Below, one piece after another: positions 23,110 to 32,310 of a stretch of 64,000 bases of DNA. The stretch lies in assembly GCF_029910215.1 (NCBI RefSeq), contig NZ_CP110395.1, positions 1,612,001-1,676,000 on the forward strand, written 5' to 3'. The position numbers were made by a program, and so were the translations under genes. Each line of letters opens with the position of its first letter. Position 1 is the stretch's first letter. The notes below the pieces were generated by a model that worked only from the letters and a program-made list of their open reading frames with translations, searched no databases and had not been told where the DNA came from. The stretch is from Paraburkholderia sp. D15 (GTDB lineage: Bacteria; Pseudomonadota; Gammaproteobacteria; Burkholderiales; Burkholderiaceae).

Positions 23110-24501
23110 ATGAACGACCCGATAAAGCGCGCATTCGAAGGAGTCAAACTGTTTCCGTTCTGGCTGGACAATCCGCGTGCGCCGGCGGTGGAACGCGAAT
23201 TGATCGGGCCGACCTCGGCGGATCTGGTGGTGGTGGGCGGCGGCTTCACGGGCCTGTGGGCCGCGATCCAGGCGAAGGAGGCCGACCCGTCGGCCGATGT
23301 CGTGCTGATCGAGGCGGGCAAGATCGCGTACGGTGCATCGGGACGTCCGGGCGGCATCATTTCGACCTCGGTGATGCACGGGCTGCCGAACGCGACCCGC
23401 GTGTTTCCGCAAGACCTCGACGTGCTCGAAAAACTCGGGCAGGACAACCTCGACGAGTTCAAGGCCTCGTTGACGCGCTACGGCATCGAGGCGGACGTCG
23501 AATGGAACGGCGAGATGACGGTCGCGGTCGATCCCGGTCACCTCGATCATCTGAAGGGCGACTACGACCTGCACGTCGCGCATGGTCACGACGTGGTGCT
23601 GCTCGATAGCCAGGGCGCGCGCGAGCAGCTCGATTCGCCGCTGTTCGCCGGCGCGATGTGGTCACGCAACCGCAGCGGCACGATTCATCCGGCCAAGCTC
23701 GCGTGGGGATTGAAAGCGGCCGCGTTGAAGCTCGGCGTGCGGCTGCACGAGCATTCGCCGCTCACGCGTCTCGAGGATCGCGGCGCGACGATGCTGGTGC
23801 ATACGCAGGCGGGCTGCATCGAAACGCCGCGCGTGCTGCTCGGCACCGGTACCGCCGATGTCGGCGTGACCGACATCAAGCGCCGCGTGATGCAGGTGCG
23901 CGATCACATCATCGCGACCGCGCCGCTCACCGGCGAGCAGATGGCGCGCATCGGCTGGAAGAACCGGCAGGGCATCTACGACACGCGTACGCAGCTCAAC
24001 TATTTCCGGCTGACCCAGGACAACCGCATCATCTTCGGCGGCCGCGTGAGCTATCACTTCGGCGGCGATCCGAATCCGGCCGCGGATCGCGACGAAAGCA
24101 CCTATTACAAGCTCGCCGAAGCGTTCTATCGCACCTTCCCGCAACTCGACGACGTGCGCTTCACGCACGCGTGGGGCGGTCCGATCGACTACTGCTCGCG
24201 CGGCGCGGTGTTCGCGCGCCGCTATCACGGCGGCAAGAGCGTGTTCGTCGCCGGGTACACGGGCTTCGGCGTGGCGGGCAGCCGCTTCGGCGCGAAGATG
24301 GGGCTCGACATGCTGTGGAATCGCGACACGGTGATCACGTCGCTCGATATTTCGCGCAAGGGGCCGTCGTATATTCCGCCCGAGCCGCTGCGCTGGATCG
24401 CCGCGAAGATCACCTTCAACGCGTTCGACGGCGCGGACGATCGCGGCGGCTGGCGGCGTCTGTGGATCAACTCGATCAAGGCGCTGGGTTTTCCGATGTA
24501 A
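23110..24501 (+). CDS. DAO-family FAD-dependent amine/amino-acid oxidoreductase
   Basis: A 463-residue flavoprotein. The Rossmann dinucleotide motif is DLVVVGGGFTGLWAA (Gly43-Gly45, Gly48), followed by a glutamate strand end (VVLIEAGKIAYGASGRPGG). The second FAD-contacting block (HAWGGPIDYCSRGAVFA, GYTGFGVAGSRFGAKM) lies near the C-terminus. The layout resembles gamma-glutamylputrescine oxidoreductase (PuuB) and related enzymes that oxidise a C-N bond, releasing an aldehyde plus ammonia or an amine. ATG at 23110 lies 150 bp after the permease gene. The aldehyde dehydrogenase two genes on could take its product (inference). Confidence 0.85.
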   Translation: MNDPIKRAFEGVKLFPFWLDNPRAPAVERELIGPTSADLVVVGGGFTGLWAAIQAKEADPSADVVLIEAGKIAYGASGRPGGIISTSVMHGLPNATRVFPQDLDVLEKLGQDNLDEFKASLTRYGIEADVEWNGEMTVAVDPGHLDHLKGDYDLHVAHGHDVVLLDSQGAREQLDSPLFAGAMWSRNRSGTIHPAKLAWGLKAAALKLGVRLHEHSPLTRLEDRGATMLVHTQAGCIETPRVLLGTGTADVGVTDIKRRVMQVRDHIIATAPLTGEQMARIGWKNRQGIYDTRTQLNYFRLTQDNRIIFGGRVSYHFGGDPNPAADRDESTYYKLAEAFYRTFPQLDDVRFTHAWGGPIDYCSRGAVFARRYHGGKSVFVAGYTGFGVAGSRFGAKMGLDMLWNRDTVITSLDISRKGPSYIPPEPLRWIAAKITFNAFDGADDRGGWRRLWINSIKALGFPM

Positions 24502-24512
24502 CTCGCGCAAAA

Positions 24513-24538
24513 AAACCGCGCCCGGAAAGGCGCGGTTT
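24513..24538. terminator. Bidirectional rho-independent terminator
   Basis: A perfect 10-bp stem, aaaccgcgcc / ggcgcggttt, with a 6-nt loop (cggaaa). On the minus strand it ends in a run of T residues (the A-run at 24509-24515), making it a strong terminator for the cupin gene. On the plus strand it follows the oxidoreductase stop by 11 bp but has only a short T-run. Confidence 0.88.
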
Positions 24539-24594
24539 CATGGTTTCACCGTCTCACGATGACAAGCGACGCCGCGCTAAACGCGGCGCCCGCC

Positions 24595-24966
24595 TCAACC
24601 GCAGTAGACGATGCTGTACTTCTTGGTGGCGACCGGCATATGCCACGTACCCGAGAAGCCCTTGTGCAGAATGAAGGCATCGCCGGCGGCATAGCGTTCG
24701 CTGCGGCCGTCGTCGCTGGTGATCACGACTTCGCCTTCGATCAGCACGCAGACTTCATGGATCGGCAGGTCGGCGAGCTTCAGCGTGCCCGCGTCGCATT
24801 GCCAGACGCCCGCGGACAGCATGTTGGTCGCGTCGGAGTACGCATTGAGCGCGTGGGGCGCCTTGGCGCCTTCCAGAATGACATCGGCCGGATCGTGCAG
24901 GGCCGGATTCAGACCGGTGGCGCCGGGGCCCCTGGCGTCGATGCGGGTGAACGTGATGGTGCTCAT
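24595..24966 (-). CDS. Cupin-domain protein (DUF861/EutQ-like)
   Basis: A 123-residue single-domain cupin. The core strands are GVWQCDAGTLKLADLPIHEVC, VLIEGEVVITSDDG and AAGDAFILHKGFSGTW, the usual cupin_3 (DUF861) blocks. AGGAGA precedes the ATG at 24966. Members of this family bind small organic acids or metals and often sit in amine- or ureide-degradation clusters. Here it is transcribed divergently from the aldehyde dehydrogenase. Function in this cluster unknown; it could be an isomerase or a sensor-like accessory. Confidence 0.8.
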   Translation of the reverse strand: MSTITFTRIDARGPGATGLNPALHDPADVILEGAKAPHALNAYSDATNMLSAGVWQCDAGTLKLADLPIHEVCVLIEGEVVITSDDGRSERYAAGDAFILHKGFSGTWHMPVATKKYSIVYCG

Positions 24967-25168
24967 GAGTCTCTCCTCGTGAATGGATGGGGGGATTCGA
25001 TGCGCCACGGAACACGCGGAACTGCGGCTGGATCGAAGCTGAACGGGAGTCTGAGCCAAAGCGGCGTAGCGGTGAATTTCGATTTGAAGACATTCAGATT
25101 GAGCGGCGTCGATGTAACGCAGTCGAGGCCGCCATCCGACTCACAACATTTCAGGTAAGGGGCACACC

Positions 25169-26599
25169 ATGCAACACGCCAGGCAGTTTTATATCGACGG
25201 TCAATGGGTCGATCCGCTCGACGCGGGCGAGGCCGCCACGCTCGACGTGATCGATCCGTCCACCGCGCGCGCGTTCGAACGCATCGCGCTCGGCAGCGCG
25301 GCGGACGTGGACCGCGCGGTCGCCGCCGCGAAGCGCGCGTTCGTCACCTACGGCGAGACCACGATCGCGCAACGCATCGACCTGTTGCAGGCGATTCTCG
25401 ACGTGTACCGCAAGCGCTACGACGACATGGTCGACGCGATCAGCCGCGAGATGGGCGCGCCGCGTCAGTACGCGAACGACGCGCAGGCCTGGACCGGCGT
25501 CGCGCATCTGGAAACCATGATCCGCACGCTCGACAGCTTCGAGTTCGAGTCGCTGAAGAACGGCATTCTGATCCGCAAGGAAGCGGTCGGCGTGTGCGGT
25601 CTGATCACGCCGTGGAACTGGCCGGCCCTGCAGATCACGACGAAGGTCGCGCCGGCGCTCGCGGCCGGCTGCACGATGGTGCTCAAGCCGTCGGAACTCG
25701 CGCCGCTGTCGGGTCTGATCTTCGCGGAGATTCTTCACGAGGCGGGCGTGCCGGCCGGCGTGTTCAACCTCGTGAACGGCGAGGGCCGCACGGTGGGCGA
25801 GGCGATGTCGCGTCATCCGGACATCGACATGATGTCGTTCACCGGTTCGACGCGCGCGGGCGTGCAGGTCGCGAAGGCGGCGGCCGACACCGTGAAGCGC
25901 GTGCATCAGGAACTGGGCGGCAAATCGGCCAACCTGATTCTCGACGACGCCGACCTGAAGCAGGCGGTGATGCGCGGCACCCGCGCGTGCTTCGACAACA
26001 GCGGGCAATCGTGCGATGCGCCCACGCGCATGTTCGTGCCGCGCGCCCGCGAAGCCGAAGCGCTTGCCTACGCGAAGGAAGCGGCCGGCGCACTGAAGGT
26101 CGGACCGGCGGATGCCGACGGCGTCGACCTCGGCCCGGTGATCAGCGACGCGCAGTTCGACAAGATCCAGCGTCTGATCGGCGTGGGCATCGAAGAGGGC
26201 GCGACGCTGGTGGCCGGCGGGCTGGGTCGTCCGGAAGGGTTGAACGACGGCTACTTCGTGCGCCCGACCGTGTTCGGCAACGTCACGCCGCACATGACGA
26301 TCGCGCGCGAGGAAATCTTCGGCCCCGTGCTGTCGATCCTCGCGTACGACGCCGAGGACGACGCGATCGCGATGGCCAACGACAGCCTCTACGGCCTCGC
26401 GGGCTATGTCCAGTCGGCGTCGATCGAACGGGCGCGCGCGGTGGCCCGGCGTCTGCGTACCGGCACGATCTACCTGAACTACGCGGACTACAACCCGGAT
26501 GCGCCGTTCGGCGGCTTCAAGCAATCGGGCAATGGCCGCGAGTACGGCGAGTTCGGCCTGGAAGACTTCCTGGAGATCAAGGGCGTGGTGGGTTACTGA
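25169..26599 (+). CDS. NAD(P)-dependent aldehyde dehydrogenase
   Basis: Oxidises an aldehyde to its acid. The 476-residue protein has the cofactor-binding PWNWP (148-152), the KPSE block (about 173-176), FTGSTRAG (224-231), catalytic Glu248 (HQELGGKS) and nucleophile Cys282 (GQSCDAPTRM). EEIFGPVLSI, GTIYLNY and FGGFKQSGNGRE complete the family. It is closest in flavour to the broad-range ALDHs near 3-hydroxypropionaldehyde and aminoaldehyde dehydrogenases, but the substrate cannot be fixed. ATG at 25169 follows AAGGGG. It lies downstream of a likely aldehyde-producing flavoprotein and converges with a LysR gene. Confidence 0.92.
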   Translation: MQHARQFYIDGQWVDPLDAGEAATLDVIDPSTARAFERIALGSAADVDRAVAAAKRAFVTYGETTIAQRIDLLQAILDVYRKRYDDMVDAISREMGAPRQYANDAQAWTGVAHLETMIRTLDSFEFESLKNGILIRKEAVGVCGLITPWNWPALQITTKVAPALAAGCTMVLKPSELAPLSGLIFAEILHEAGVPAGVFNLVNGEGRTVGEAMSRHPDIDMMSFTGSTRAGVQVAKAAADTVKRVHQELGGKSANLILDDADLKQAVMRGTRACFDNSGQSCDAPTRMFVPRAREAEALAYAKEAAGALKVGPADADGVDLGPVISDAQFDKIQRLIGVGIEEGATLVAGGLGRPEGLNDGYFVRPTVFGNVTPHMTIAREEIFGPVLSILAYDAEDDAIAMANDSLYGLAGYVQSASIERARAVARRLRTGTIYLNYADYNPDAPFGGFKQSGNGREYGEFGLEDFLEIKGVVGY

Positions 26600-26635
26600 T
26601 CGACGTGCTCGCCGATCTGCTCGCGTGCGTATTGA

Positions 26636-27586
26636 TCACAGCAGCAGTTCGATCGAATGAAACAGGCGGCGTTGCTCGGGTTCCCGCGAGCGCGCCGCTT
26701 CGTCGATCGCCTCGCGCAGACATTCCAGAAAACACGCGGCCGCCGGACTCGTCGGCGCGCCACGCCGCGACGTGATGCTGACGATGGTTTCGTCGACCGT
26801 CTCGCGCAACGGCAACGCCCACAGGTTTTCCTTCGCGAGCGTCACCTCGGCGAGCGGCCACGGAAAGATGCTGAGCATGTCCGTGTGCGCGAGCAGGCCC
26901 AACACCACCGCCAGCGAATGCGCGAGATGGATGGTGTGCGGCACACGCATGCCGCGCTTGCGGAACAGGTTGTCCGCGATCGATTCGCGGCTGGCGGGGT
27001 CCCAGTTCAGCACCCACTCAGAGTCTTCCAGTTCGAGCAGCGAGCGGCAACCCGCCTTCGGATGATCGCGCCGCGCAACCACCGCCGAGTGCGTGGAGAA
27101 CAGCGGCACGTTATGAAACTCCGATTGCGGCGATGCGGGTGGCGGCCGGCCGATCGAAAAATCCAGACTGCCGTCGCGCAGACGCGGTTGCACGACCGCG
27201 AGCAGACCTTCGAAAAATTCCAGCTGCACTTCCGGCATGCGTTGCCGGAAGCGGTTCACGGCGGGCGGCAGAAACGTCAGCGCGACCCAGGGCGTGACGC
27301 CGATCGACAGCTTGCCGGCGGCCGCGCCGCGCAATGCGTCGATCTCCGATTGCGCGCGTTGCAACTGCCCCAGCACGACCCGCGCATGCACGACCAACGT
27401 GCGGCCGAATTCGGTGAACGCGACGCCGCTCGCGCTGCGGATCACCAGCGGCGCCTGCAGGTCCGCTTCCAGTTCGCGCACCGCCTTCGTCACCGCGGCC
27501 GGCGACAGGCCTAGCGAGCGGGCGGCGGCGCGGATACTGCCGGTGTCCGCGATGGCCGCGAGCGTGCTGAGTTGATGCAGTTTCAT
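26636..27586 (-). CDS. LysR-type transcriptional regulator
   Basis: A 316-residue LysR regulator with an N-terminal winged helix (LHQLSTLAAIADTGSIRAA...SPAAVTKAVRELEADL) and a periplasmic-binding-protein-like effector domain. ATG at 27586. It is divergent from the M20 amidohydrolase, with 116 bp between the starts, and is probably its regulator together with the downstream MHS transporter. The last gene before it on the other side (aldehyde dehydrogenase) converges with it at 37 bp. Confidence 0.9.
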   Translation of the reverse strand: MKLHQLSTLAAIADTGSIRAAARSLGLSPAAVTKAVRELEADLQAPLVIRSASGVAFTEFGRTLVVHARVVLGQLQRAQSEIDALRGAAAGKLSIGVTPWVALTFLPPAVNRFRQRMPEVQLEFFEGLLAVVQPRLRDGSLDFSIGRPPPASPQSEFHNVPLFSTHSAVVARRDHPKAGCRSLLELEDSEWVLNWDPASRESIADNLFRKRGMRVPHTIHLAHSLAVVLGLLAHTDMLSIFPWPLAEVTLAKENLWALPLRETVDETIVSITSRRGAPTSPAAACFLECLREAIDEAARSREPEQRRLFHSIELLL

Positions 27587-27702
27587 CCGATGAGTCGCGC
27601 AGAGGGTGGCAACCACAGGTTGCCGGCGCAACGATTCTACGCCTGCCGCTGGAAATTCGGCGTCGCTATGCTGGGTCACGCATTCATCGATGGAGACGAC
27701 AC

Positions 27703-28875
27703 GTGAACACCATGGCCATTCCGGCGGGCATCGCCGAACTCGAAGACGAAATGATCGCACTGCGCCGCCGTATTCACGCGCAGCCGGAGCTGGCGTACGA
27801 AGAGTTCGCCACTGGCGATCTGGTCGCCGAACGCCTGCGGGAGTGGGGCTATACGGTGCATCGCGGGCTCGGCCGAACGGGCGTCGTCGGGCAACTGAAA
27901 GTTGGCTCGGGCAGCCGCAAGCTGGGTCTGCGCGCCGACATGGACGCGTTGCCGATTCACGAAACCACCGGCCTGCCGTACGCGAGCAAGGTGCCCGGCA
28001 AGATGCACGCATGCGGCCACGACGGCCACACCGCGATGCTGCTGGCCGCCGCCAAACATCTGGCGCGCGAGAAAGATTTCGACGGCACGCTGAATCTGAT
28101 TTTTCAGCCGGCCGAGGAAGGCCAGGCCGGCGCGCGCGAGATGCTGAACGACGGGCTGTTCGAGAAGTTTCCGTGCGACGCCGTGTTCGCGATGCACAAC
28201 ATGCCGGGCTTTCCCACCGGCAAGTTCGGCTTTTTGCCGGGCTCGTTCATGGCCTCGTCGGATACGGTGATCATCACGGTGACGGGACGCGGTGGGCACG
28301 GCGCCGTGCCGCACAAGGCGGTCGATCCGGTGGTGGTGTGCGCGCAGATCGTGCTCGCGTTGCAGTCCATCGTGTCGCGCAACGTCGCGCCGCTCGACAT
28401 GGCGATCATCACCGTCGGCGCGATTCACGCGGGCGAAGCGCCGAACGTGATTCCGGAGACGGCCGAGATGCGCCTCTCGGTGCGCGCGCTGAAACCCGAG
28501 GTGCGTGACTATCTGCAGGAGCGCATCACGGCCGTGGCATGCGGCCAGGCGGCAGTGTTCGGCGCGCGTGCGCACGTCGATTATCAGCGCCGCTATCCGG
28601 TGCTCGTCAACGATGCCGGCATGACGTCGCTGGCACGCCAGGTTGCCGTCGACTGGCTCGGCGAGGACGGCCTGATTCAGGACATGCAGCCGCTGACCGG
28701 CAGCGAGGATTTTGCGTTCCTGCTCGAACGGTGCGCGGGCAGCTATCTGATCATCGGCAATGGCGATGGAGAAGGCGGCTGCATGGTGCACAACCCGGGC
28801 TACGACTTCAACGACGACTGCCTCGCGACGGGCGCCGCGTACTGGGTGCGCCTGGCGCAGACGTTCCTCGTCTGA
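27703..28875 (+). CDS. M20-family amidohydrolase (HipO/hippurate-hydrolase type)
   Basis: A 390-residue metal-dependent amide hydrolase that frees an amino acid or related amine from an N-acyl conjugate. The metal and catalytic residues are in place: ADMDALPIHE, MHACGHDGHTAM (Cys and His ligands), PAEEGQ (catalytic Glu pair) and MHNMPG, with TGSEDFAF near the C-terminus. The dimerisation lid domain lies between about residues 190 and 300. GTG at 27703 is preferred because GGAG sits seven bases upstream; ATG at 27712 is the alternative. An MHS transporter gene follows 83 bp later and could import the substrate. Confidence 0.92.
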   Translation: MNTMAIPAGIAELEDEMIALRRRIHAQPELAYEEFATGDLVAERLREWGYTVHRGLGRTGVVGQLKVGSGSRKLGLRADMDALPIHETTGLPYASKVPGKMHACGHDGHTAMLLAAAKHLAREKDFDGTLNLIFQPAEEGQAGAREMLNDGLFEKFPCDAVFAMHNMPGFPTGKFGFLPGSFMASSDTVIITVTGRGGHGAVPHKAVDPVVVCAQIVLALQSIVSRNVAPLDMAIITVGAIHAGEAPNVIPETAEMRLSVRALKPEVRDYLQERITAVACGQAAVFGARAHVDYQRRYPVLVNDAGMTSLARQVAVDWLGEDGLIQDMQPLTGSEDFAFLLERCAGSYLIIGNGDGEGGCMVHNPGYDFNDDCLATGAAYWVRLAQTFLV

Positions 28876-28958
28876 ACGGGGTGAGGGCGGCGGGCCAGGG
28901 GCTCGCGCGTGCGCCTTGCGGTTCAGGCGCGGACATCATGCATGGCATGGAGACACAG

Positions 28959-30344
28959 ATGGGTTATTCAGGCACACCGTCGACCACATCACTTTCCGCC
29001 GACGCCCAGGCACCGGCAGGGCAAGGCGCGACGACAGCGCAGCCGGCTGGAAAAGCGGGCCACGCGAAAGCGATTGCCGCGATCACGCTGGGCAATGGCC
29101 TGGAGTTTTTCGACTTCACGATCTACAGCTTCTTCGCGACGATCATCGGCAAGCTGTACTTTCCGGTGGAGGGGCAGCTTGCGCAGTGGATGCTGGCGGC
29201 GGGCACGTTCGGCGTGGGCTTCATCATGCGGCCAGTGGGCGGGATCGTGCTGGGCGCGTATGCGGACCGTGCCGGGCGCAAGGCCGCGATGAGTCTCACG
29301 CTGTGGCTGATGACGCTCGGCTCGGCGCTGATCGCGTTTGCGCCGACGTATGCGGCGATCGGCCTCGCGGCGCCGGCGCTGATCATCGTCGCGCGGCTGG
29401 TGCAGGGGTTTGCGCTGGGCGGCGAGGTGGGGGCATCGACATCGCTGTTGCTGGAATATGGCAGCGCCAGAACGCGCGGCTTTTACGGCAGCTGGCAGTT
29501 CGTGAGCCAGGGGTTGAACACGGTGGTTGGATCGCTGCTTGGGGTGGCGTTGGCGGCGGCGCTGTCGACGGCTGCGCTGGAGAGCTGGGGGTGGCGGGTG
29601 CCGTTCGTGATCGGCATGGCGATGGGGCCGATCGGGATCTATATCCGGCGTCATCTGGATGAGACGTTGCCGGGGGTGGAGGGGGCGTCTTCGGTTGAAA
29701 CTGTTGCTGCCGCCGTCACTGCCGCCGAGGTTTCGATGCCGGTGCGCAGGTTGTTTCGCGAGCATTGGCGGGTCATCGCGACGGGTGTGTTGACGACGAT
29801 CGGCGGGACGGCGGCGAACTACATCGTGCTGTTCTATCTGTCGACGTACGCGATCCGGATTTTGCATCTGCCGATGTCATCGGCGTTGTGGGCCGCGTGG
29901 ACGGCGGCGATCGTGACGGTGATCTGTTCGCCGTTCGCGGGGGCGTTGTCGGATCGGGTGGGGCGCAAGTGGGTGCTGGGGGTGTCGCGGGTGATGTTGA
30001 TACTGGCGGTTTATCCGGCGTTTTTCGTGATCAATGCGATGCCGACGGTGCCGGTTTTGCTGGCGGTCGTTGCCGGGTTGGCGGTGTTGGTGGCGTTTAC
30101 CGCGGTGCCGAATATCGTGATGTTGCCGGAGATGTTTCCGAGGCGGATTCGCGCGACCGGGATGTCGGTTGTTTATTGTCTTGGGGTGTCGATTTTCGGT
30201 GGGTTTGCGCAGTTTTTTGCGACCTGGTTGATTCAGGTTTCGGGGAGTCAGTTGGCGCCAGCGTGGTATTTGATTGCGTGTGGTGGGGTTTCTTTGTTGG
30301 CGTTGCCGTTTGTTGGTGAGACGGCTGGGCGGGATATTGGGTAG
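28959..30344 (+). CDS. MHS-family major facilitator transporter
   Basis: A 461-residue proton-coupled transporter of the metabolite:H+ symporter group (relatives carry citrate, alpha-ketoglutarate, proline/betaine or shikimate). After a Ser/Thr/Ala-rich start it has GLEFFDFTIYSFFATIIG, the loop motif GAYADRAGRKAAM and RLVQGFALGGEVGAS, all family signatures, with 12 helices in total. ATG at 28959 has GGAG six bases upstream; ATGs at 28938 and 28947 are in frame. The last third of the gene turns strongly G+T-rich on the coding strand, leading into a large inverted repeat. The substrate is unknown but probably linked to the adjacent amidohydrolase. Confidence 0.9.
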   Translation: MGYSGTPSTTSLSADAQAPAGQGATTAQPAGKAGHAKAIAAITLGNGLEFFDFTIYSFFATIIGKLYFPVEGQLAQWMLAAGTFGVGFIMRPVGGIVLGAYADRAGRKAAMSLTLWLMTLGSALIAFAPTYAAIGLAAPALIIVARLVQGFALGGEVGASTSLLLEYGSARTRGFYGSWQFVSQGLNTVVGSLLGVALAAALSTAALESWGWRVPFVIGMAMGPIGIYIRRHLDETLPGVEGASSVETVAAAVTAAEVSMPVRRLFREHWRVIATGVLTTIGGTAANYIVLFYLSTYAIRILHLPMSSALWAAWTAAIVTVICSPFAGALSDRVGRKWVLGVSRVMLILAVYPAFFVINAMPTVPVLLAVVAGLAVLVAFTAVPNIVMLPEMFPRRIRATGMSVVYCLGVSIFGGFAQFFATWLIQVSGSQLAPAWYLIACGGVSLLALPFVGETAGRDIG

Positions 30345-30404
30345 GGGGTTTTGCCTGTTCGGCGTTTTGGTGGGTTTTGGTGTTGGTTTTGGTTTTGGTG
30401 TTAG

Positions 30405-30575
30405 TTTTGGCCTTTCCTTGAATTGTTAGTGGTCTATTAGCGTCGCCCCTGTGCGGGGCAGGCACTTACTCTCTTTGCCGCGGCAAAGAGAGTAAGCAGA
30501 GAAAGCCGCTTCACACCGCCAGCTCATAAGCGGGCACCTCGCACAGCCACGGTAGTGGCCCATCTGGAATCCGTG
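30405..30575 (+). repeat. Left arm of a large inverted repeat
   Basis: 171 bp that recur as their reverse complement at 30837-31006 with only a C/T change and one single-base indel visible. Inside, 30465-30496 is a 32-bp perfect palindrome (cttactctctttgccg joined to its complement), so the arm itself can fold. Short low-complexity ttttgg tracts flank the outer end. Family resemblance to dispersed Burkholderiales intergenic repeats is from memory. The spacer (30576-30836) holds no supportable gene and also shows weaker mirror similarity. Confidence 0.95.
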
Positions 30576-30836
30576 TTCTCGCGCACTCCGCGCCTGTGAC
30601 AAGGCAGTCATGCTTCCGGCGGCGCTGCGCGCGCCCCGGGGTCCATCACACGCCGCCCTCCGGTATTCGGGCGGCGGTGCTTTTTGCCCCCGTCTTTTTT
30701 CAGCGCGTCGCCGAGGCGCAGCCGATGGCCCCACCGCAAAGGACGAACCCCTGGTTTGGGATGGACCGGGCCGGCGAGCGCGCAGCGCGAGGCGGGATGG
30801 ATGAGCCCTTTGTCACGAGCGGGGAGTGTGCGAGGG

Positions 30837-31006
30837 CACGGATTCCAGATGGGCCACTACCGTGGCTGTGCGAGGTGCCCGCTTATGAGCTGGCGGTGTG
30901 AAGCGGCTTTCTCTGCTTACTCTCTTTGCCGCGGCAAAGAGAGTAAGTGCCGCCCCGCACAGGGGCAACGCTAATAGACCACTAACAATTCAAGGAAAGG
31001 CCAAAA
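30837..31006 (-). repeat. Right arm of a large inverted repeat
   Basis: 170-bp reverse-complement partner of 30405-30575, with the same 32-bp perfect palindrome at 30916-30947. It lies just downstream of the converging MFS gene on the minus strand (stop at 31066). The whole 602-bp structure sits between two convergent genes and could act as a two-way transcription stop, since RNA from either direction would read a long self-complementary arm. Confidence 0.95.
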
Positions 31007-31065
31007 CCAACACCAAAACCAAAACCAAAACCACCAAAGCGCCGCGCAGGCAAAAAACAAAAAAA

Positions 31066-32310
31066 CTACCTCACAGCCTCCCCATCCACAGCCCCCCCTT
31101 CAACCCTCACCGCATCGCGAGTCTCCGGCATAGCCGCCCAAACCAGCAACACCGCCAAGGCGCCAGCCGCAGCCAACCCAAAGAAACTCACCGCATTCCC
31201 AAAGTGATCCGCCACAAACCCCGCCGCCGTGGTACTGAGCGTCGCCCCAATCCCGGCGGCCAGCCCAAACAACCCGATACAAAGGTTATACCGCCCCTTA
31301 CCGCCCGCAACATCGGCGGCAATCAACGGCAACATCACGCCGAACACCGCCGCGCTCAATCCGTCGAGCACCTGCACCGGCACCAGCAGATACGGACTGC
31401 TGATCCCCGCAAACAGCAACGCCCGCACCGGCAACGCCGAAAACCCCAACAGCAGGATCGGCCTGCGTCCCCAGCGCTCGGCGGAACGCCCCACCCACGG
31501 CGACATCATCGCGACGATCGCCTGCGGCACGATAATGCACGCGGCAATCACGAGCTGAACGTTATCGCCCATCCCCGCGGTCACTTCGCCCGCGGCCAGA
31601 TTCAACATCGCCGCGTTCGACAGATGGAACAACACGATGCACGCCGCGAACAACAACATCCGCCGGTCGCGCAGCAACGCCCGCAAACTCTCGCGACGCT
31701 CGACCTGCTGCGGCGTCGGCGCGGACTTCGGCAATTCGATCGTGTCGGTGCGCTGGATCATCGTCAGCGCAATCAAGGCGGGGACGGCCAGCGCCGCCGT
31801 CAGCCAGAACACCGCGCGCGGCGAATAGTATTCGCCGAACACGCCCATCAAGCCCGCCGCGACCGCGCTGCCGATCGACGCCCAGCGCGCGTTGCGTCCC
31901 AGCCGGTCGCCGAGATTCGCCCGTCCGACCAGCGCGAACGAAATCGCCGCCAATGCCGGCGTCAACATGCAGCTGGCAAAGCCGTGGAAAACCTCGGCGG
32001 CAATCACCGGCAGCACCGTCGGACTCACGGCCAGCAACACCGCGCTCAGAATGATCGCGAGAATCGCCCACGCAGCCGCGCCTTTCTTGTTGCGCAACGC
32101 GTCGACGGCGGCGCCGCCCGGCACCTGGCTCACCATCGCGGTGATCGTGCCCACCGACAGCGCCATGCCGATCTCGCCCTGGGTCCACTTGTGCGACGCC
32201 AGGTACGACGCGATGAACGGCCCGAACCCCGTCTGCACATTGGCGACGAAGAAGTTCATCCAGTCGAGAGCGCGCAGGCTACGCGCGGTGACCATCGTGC
32301 GGCCGGTCAT
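31066..32310 (-). CDS. MFS transporter
   Basis: A 414-residue major-facilitator protein with 12 predicted helices. It begins MTGRTMVTARSLRALDWMNF and carries WTQGEIGMALSVGTITAMVSQVP, the GAAVDALRNKKG loop (helix 2-3 motif) and RSAERWGRRPILLLGF (second-half repeat). It resembles drug/metabolite efflux members, but no substrate can be named. The ATG at 32310 overlaps the PRC-barrel gene's stop as ATGA, so the two genes are translationally coupled. The 3' end is strongly A+C-rich on the plus strand (G+T-rich on the sense strand) as it nears the inverted repeat. Confidence 0.85.
   Translation of the reverse strand: MTGRTMVTARSLRALDWMNFFVANVQTGFGPFIASYLASHKWTQGEIGMALSVGTITAMVSQVPGGAAVDALRNKKGAAAWAILAIILSAVLLAVSPTVLPVIAAEVFHGFASCMLTPALAAISFALVGRANLGDRLGRNARWASIGSAVAAGLMGVFGEYYSPRAVFWLTAALAVPALIALTMIQRTDTIELPKSAPTPQQVERRESLRALLRDRRMLLFAACIVLFHLSNAAMLNLAAGEVTAGMGDNVQLVIAACIIVPQAIVAMMSPWVGRSAERWGRRPILLLGFSALPVRALLFAGISSPYLLVPVQVLDGLSAAVFGVMLPLIAADVAGGKGRYNLCIGLFGLAAGIGATLSTTAAGFVADHFGNAVSFFGLAAAGALAVLLVWAAMPETRDAVRVEGGAVDGEAVR

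Noticed and set aside
30426..30974. Several short frames inside the inverted repeat region
   Set aside because: The frames (for example 30596-30901) are palindromic-repeat translations repeated in both arms, without ribosome sites.
30405..31006. Insertion sequence or transposon
   Set aside because: The arms look like terminal repeats, but the spacer of 261 bp encodes no transposase, and no target-site duplication is evident.
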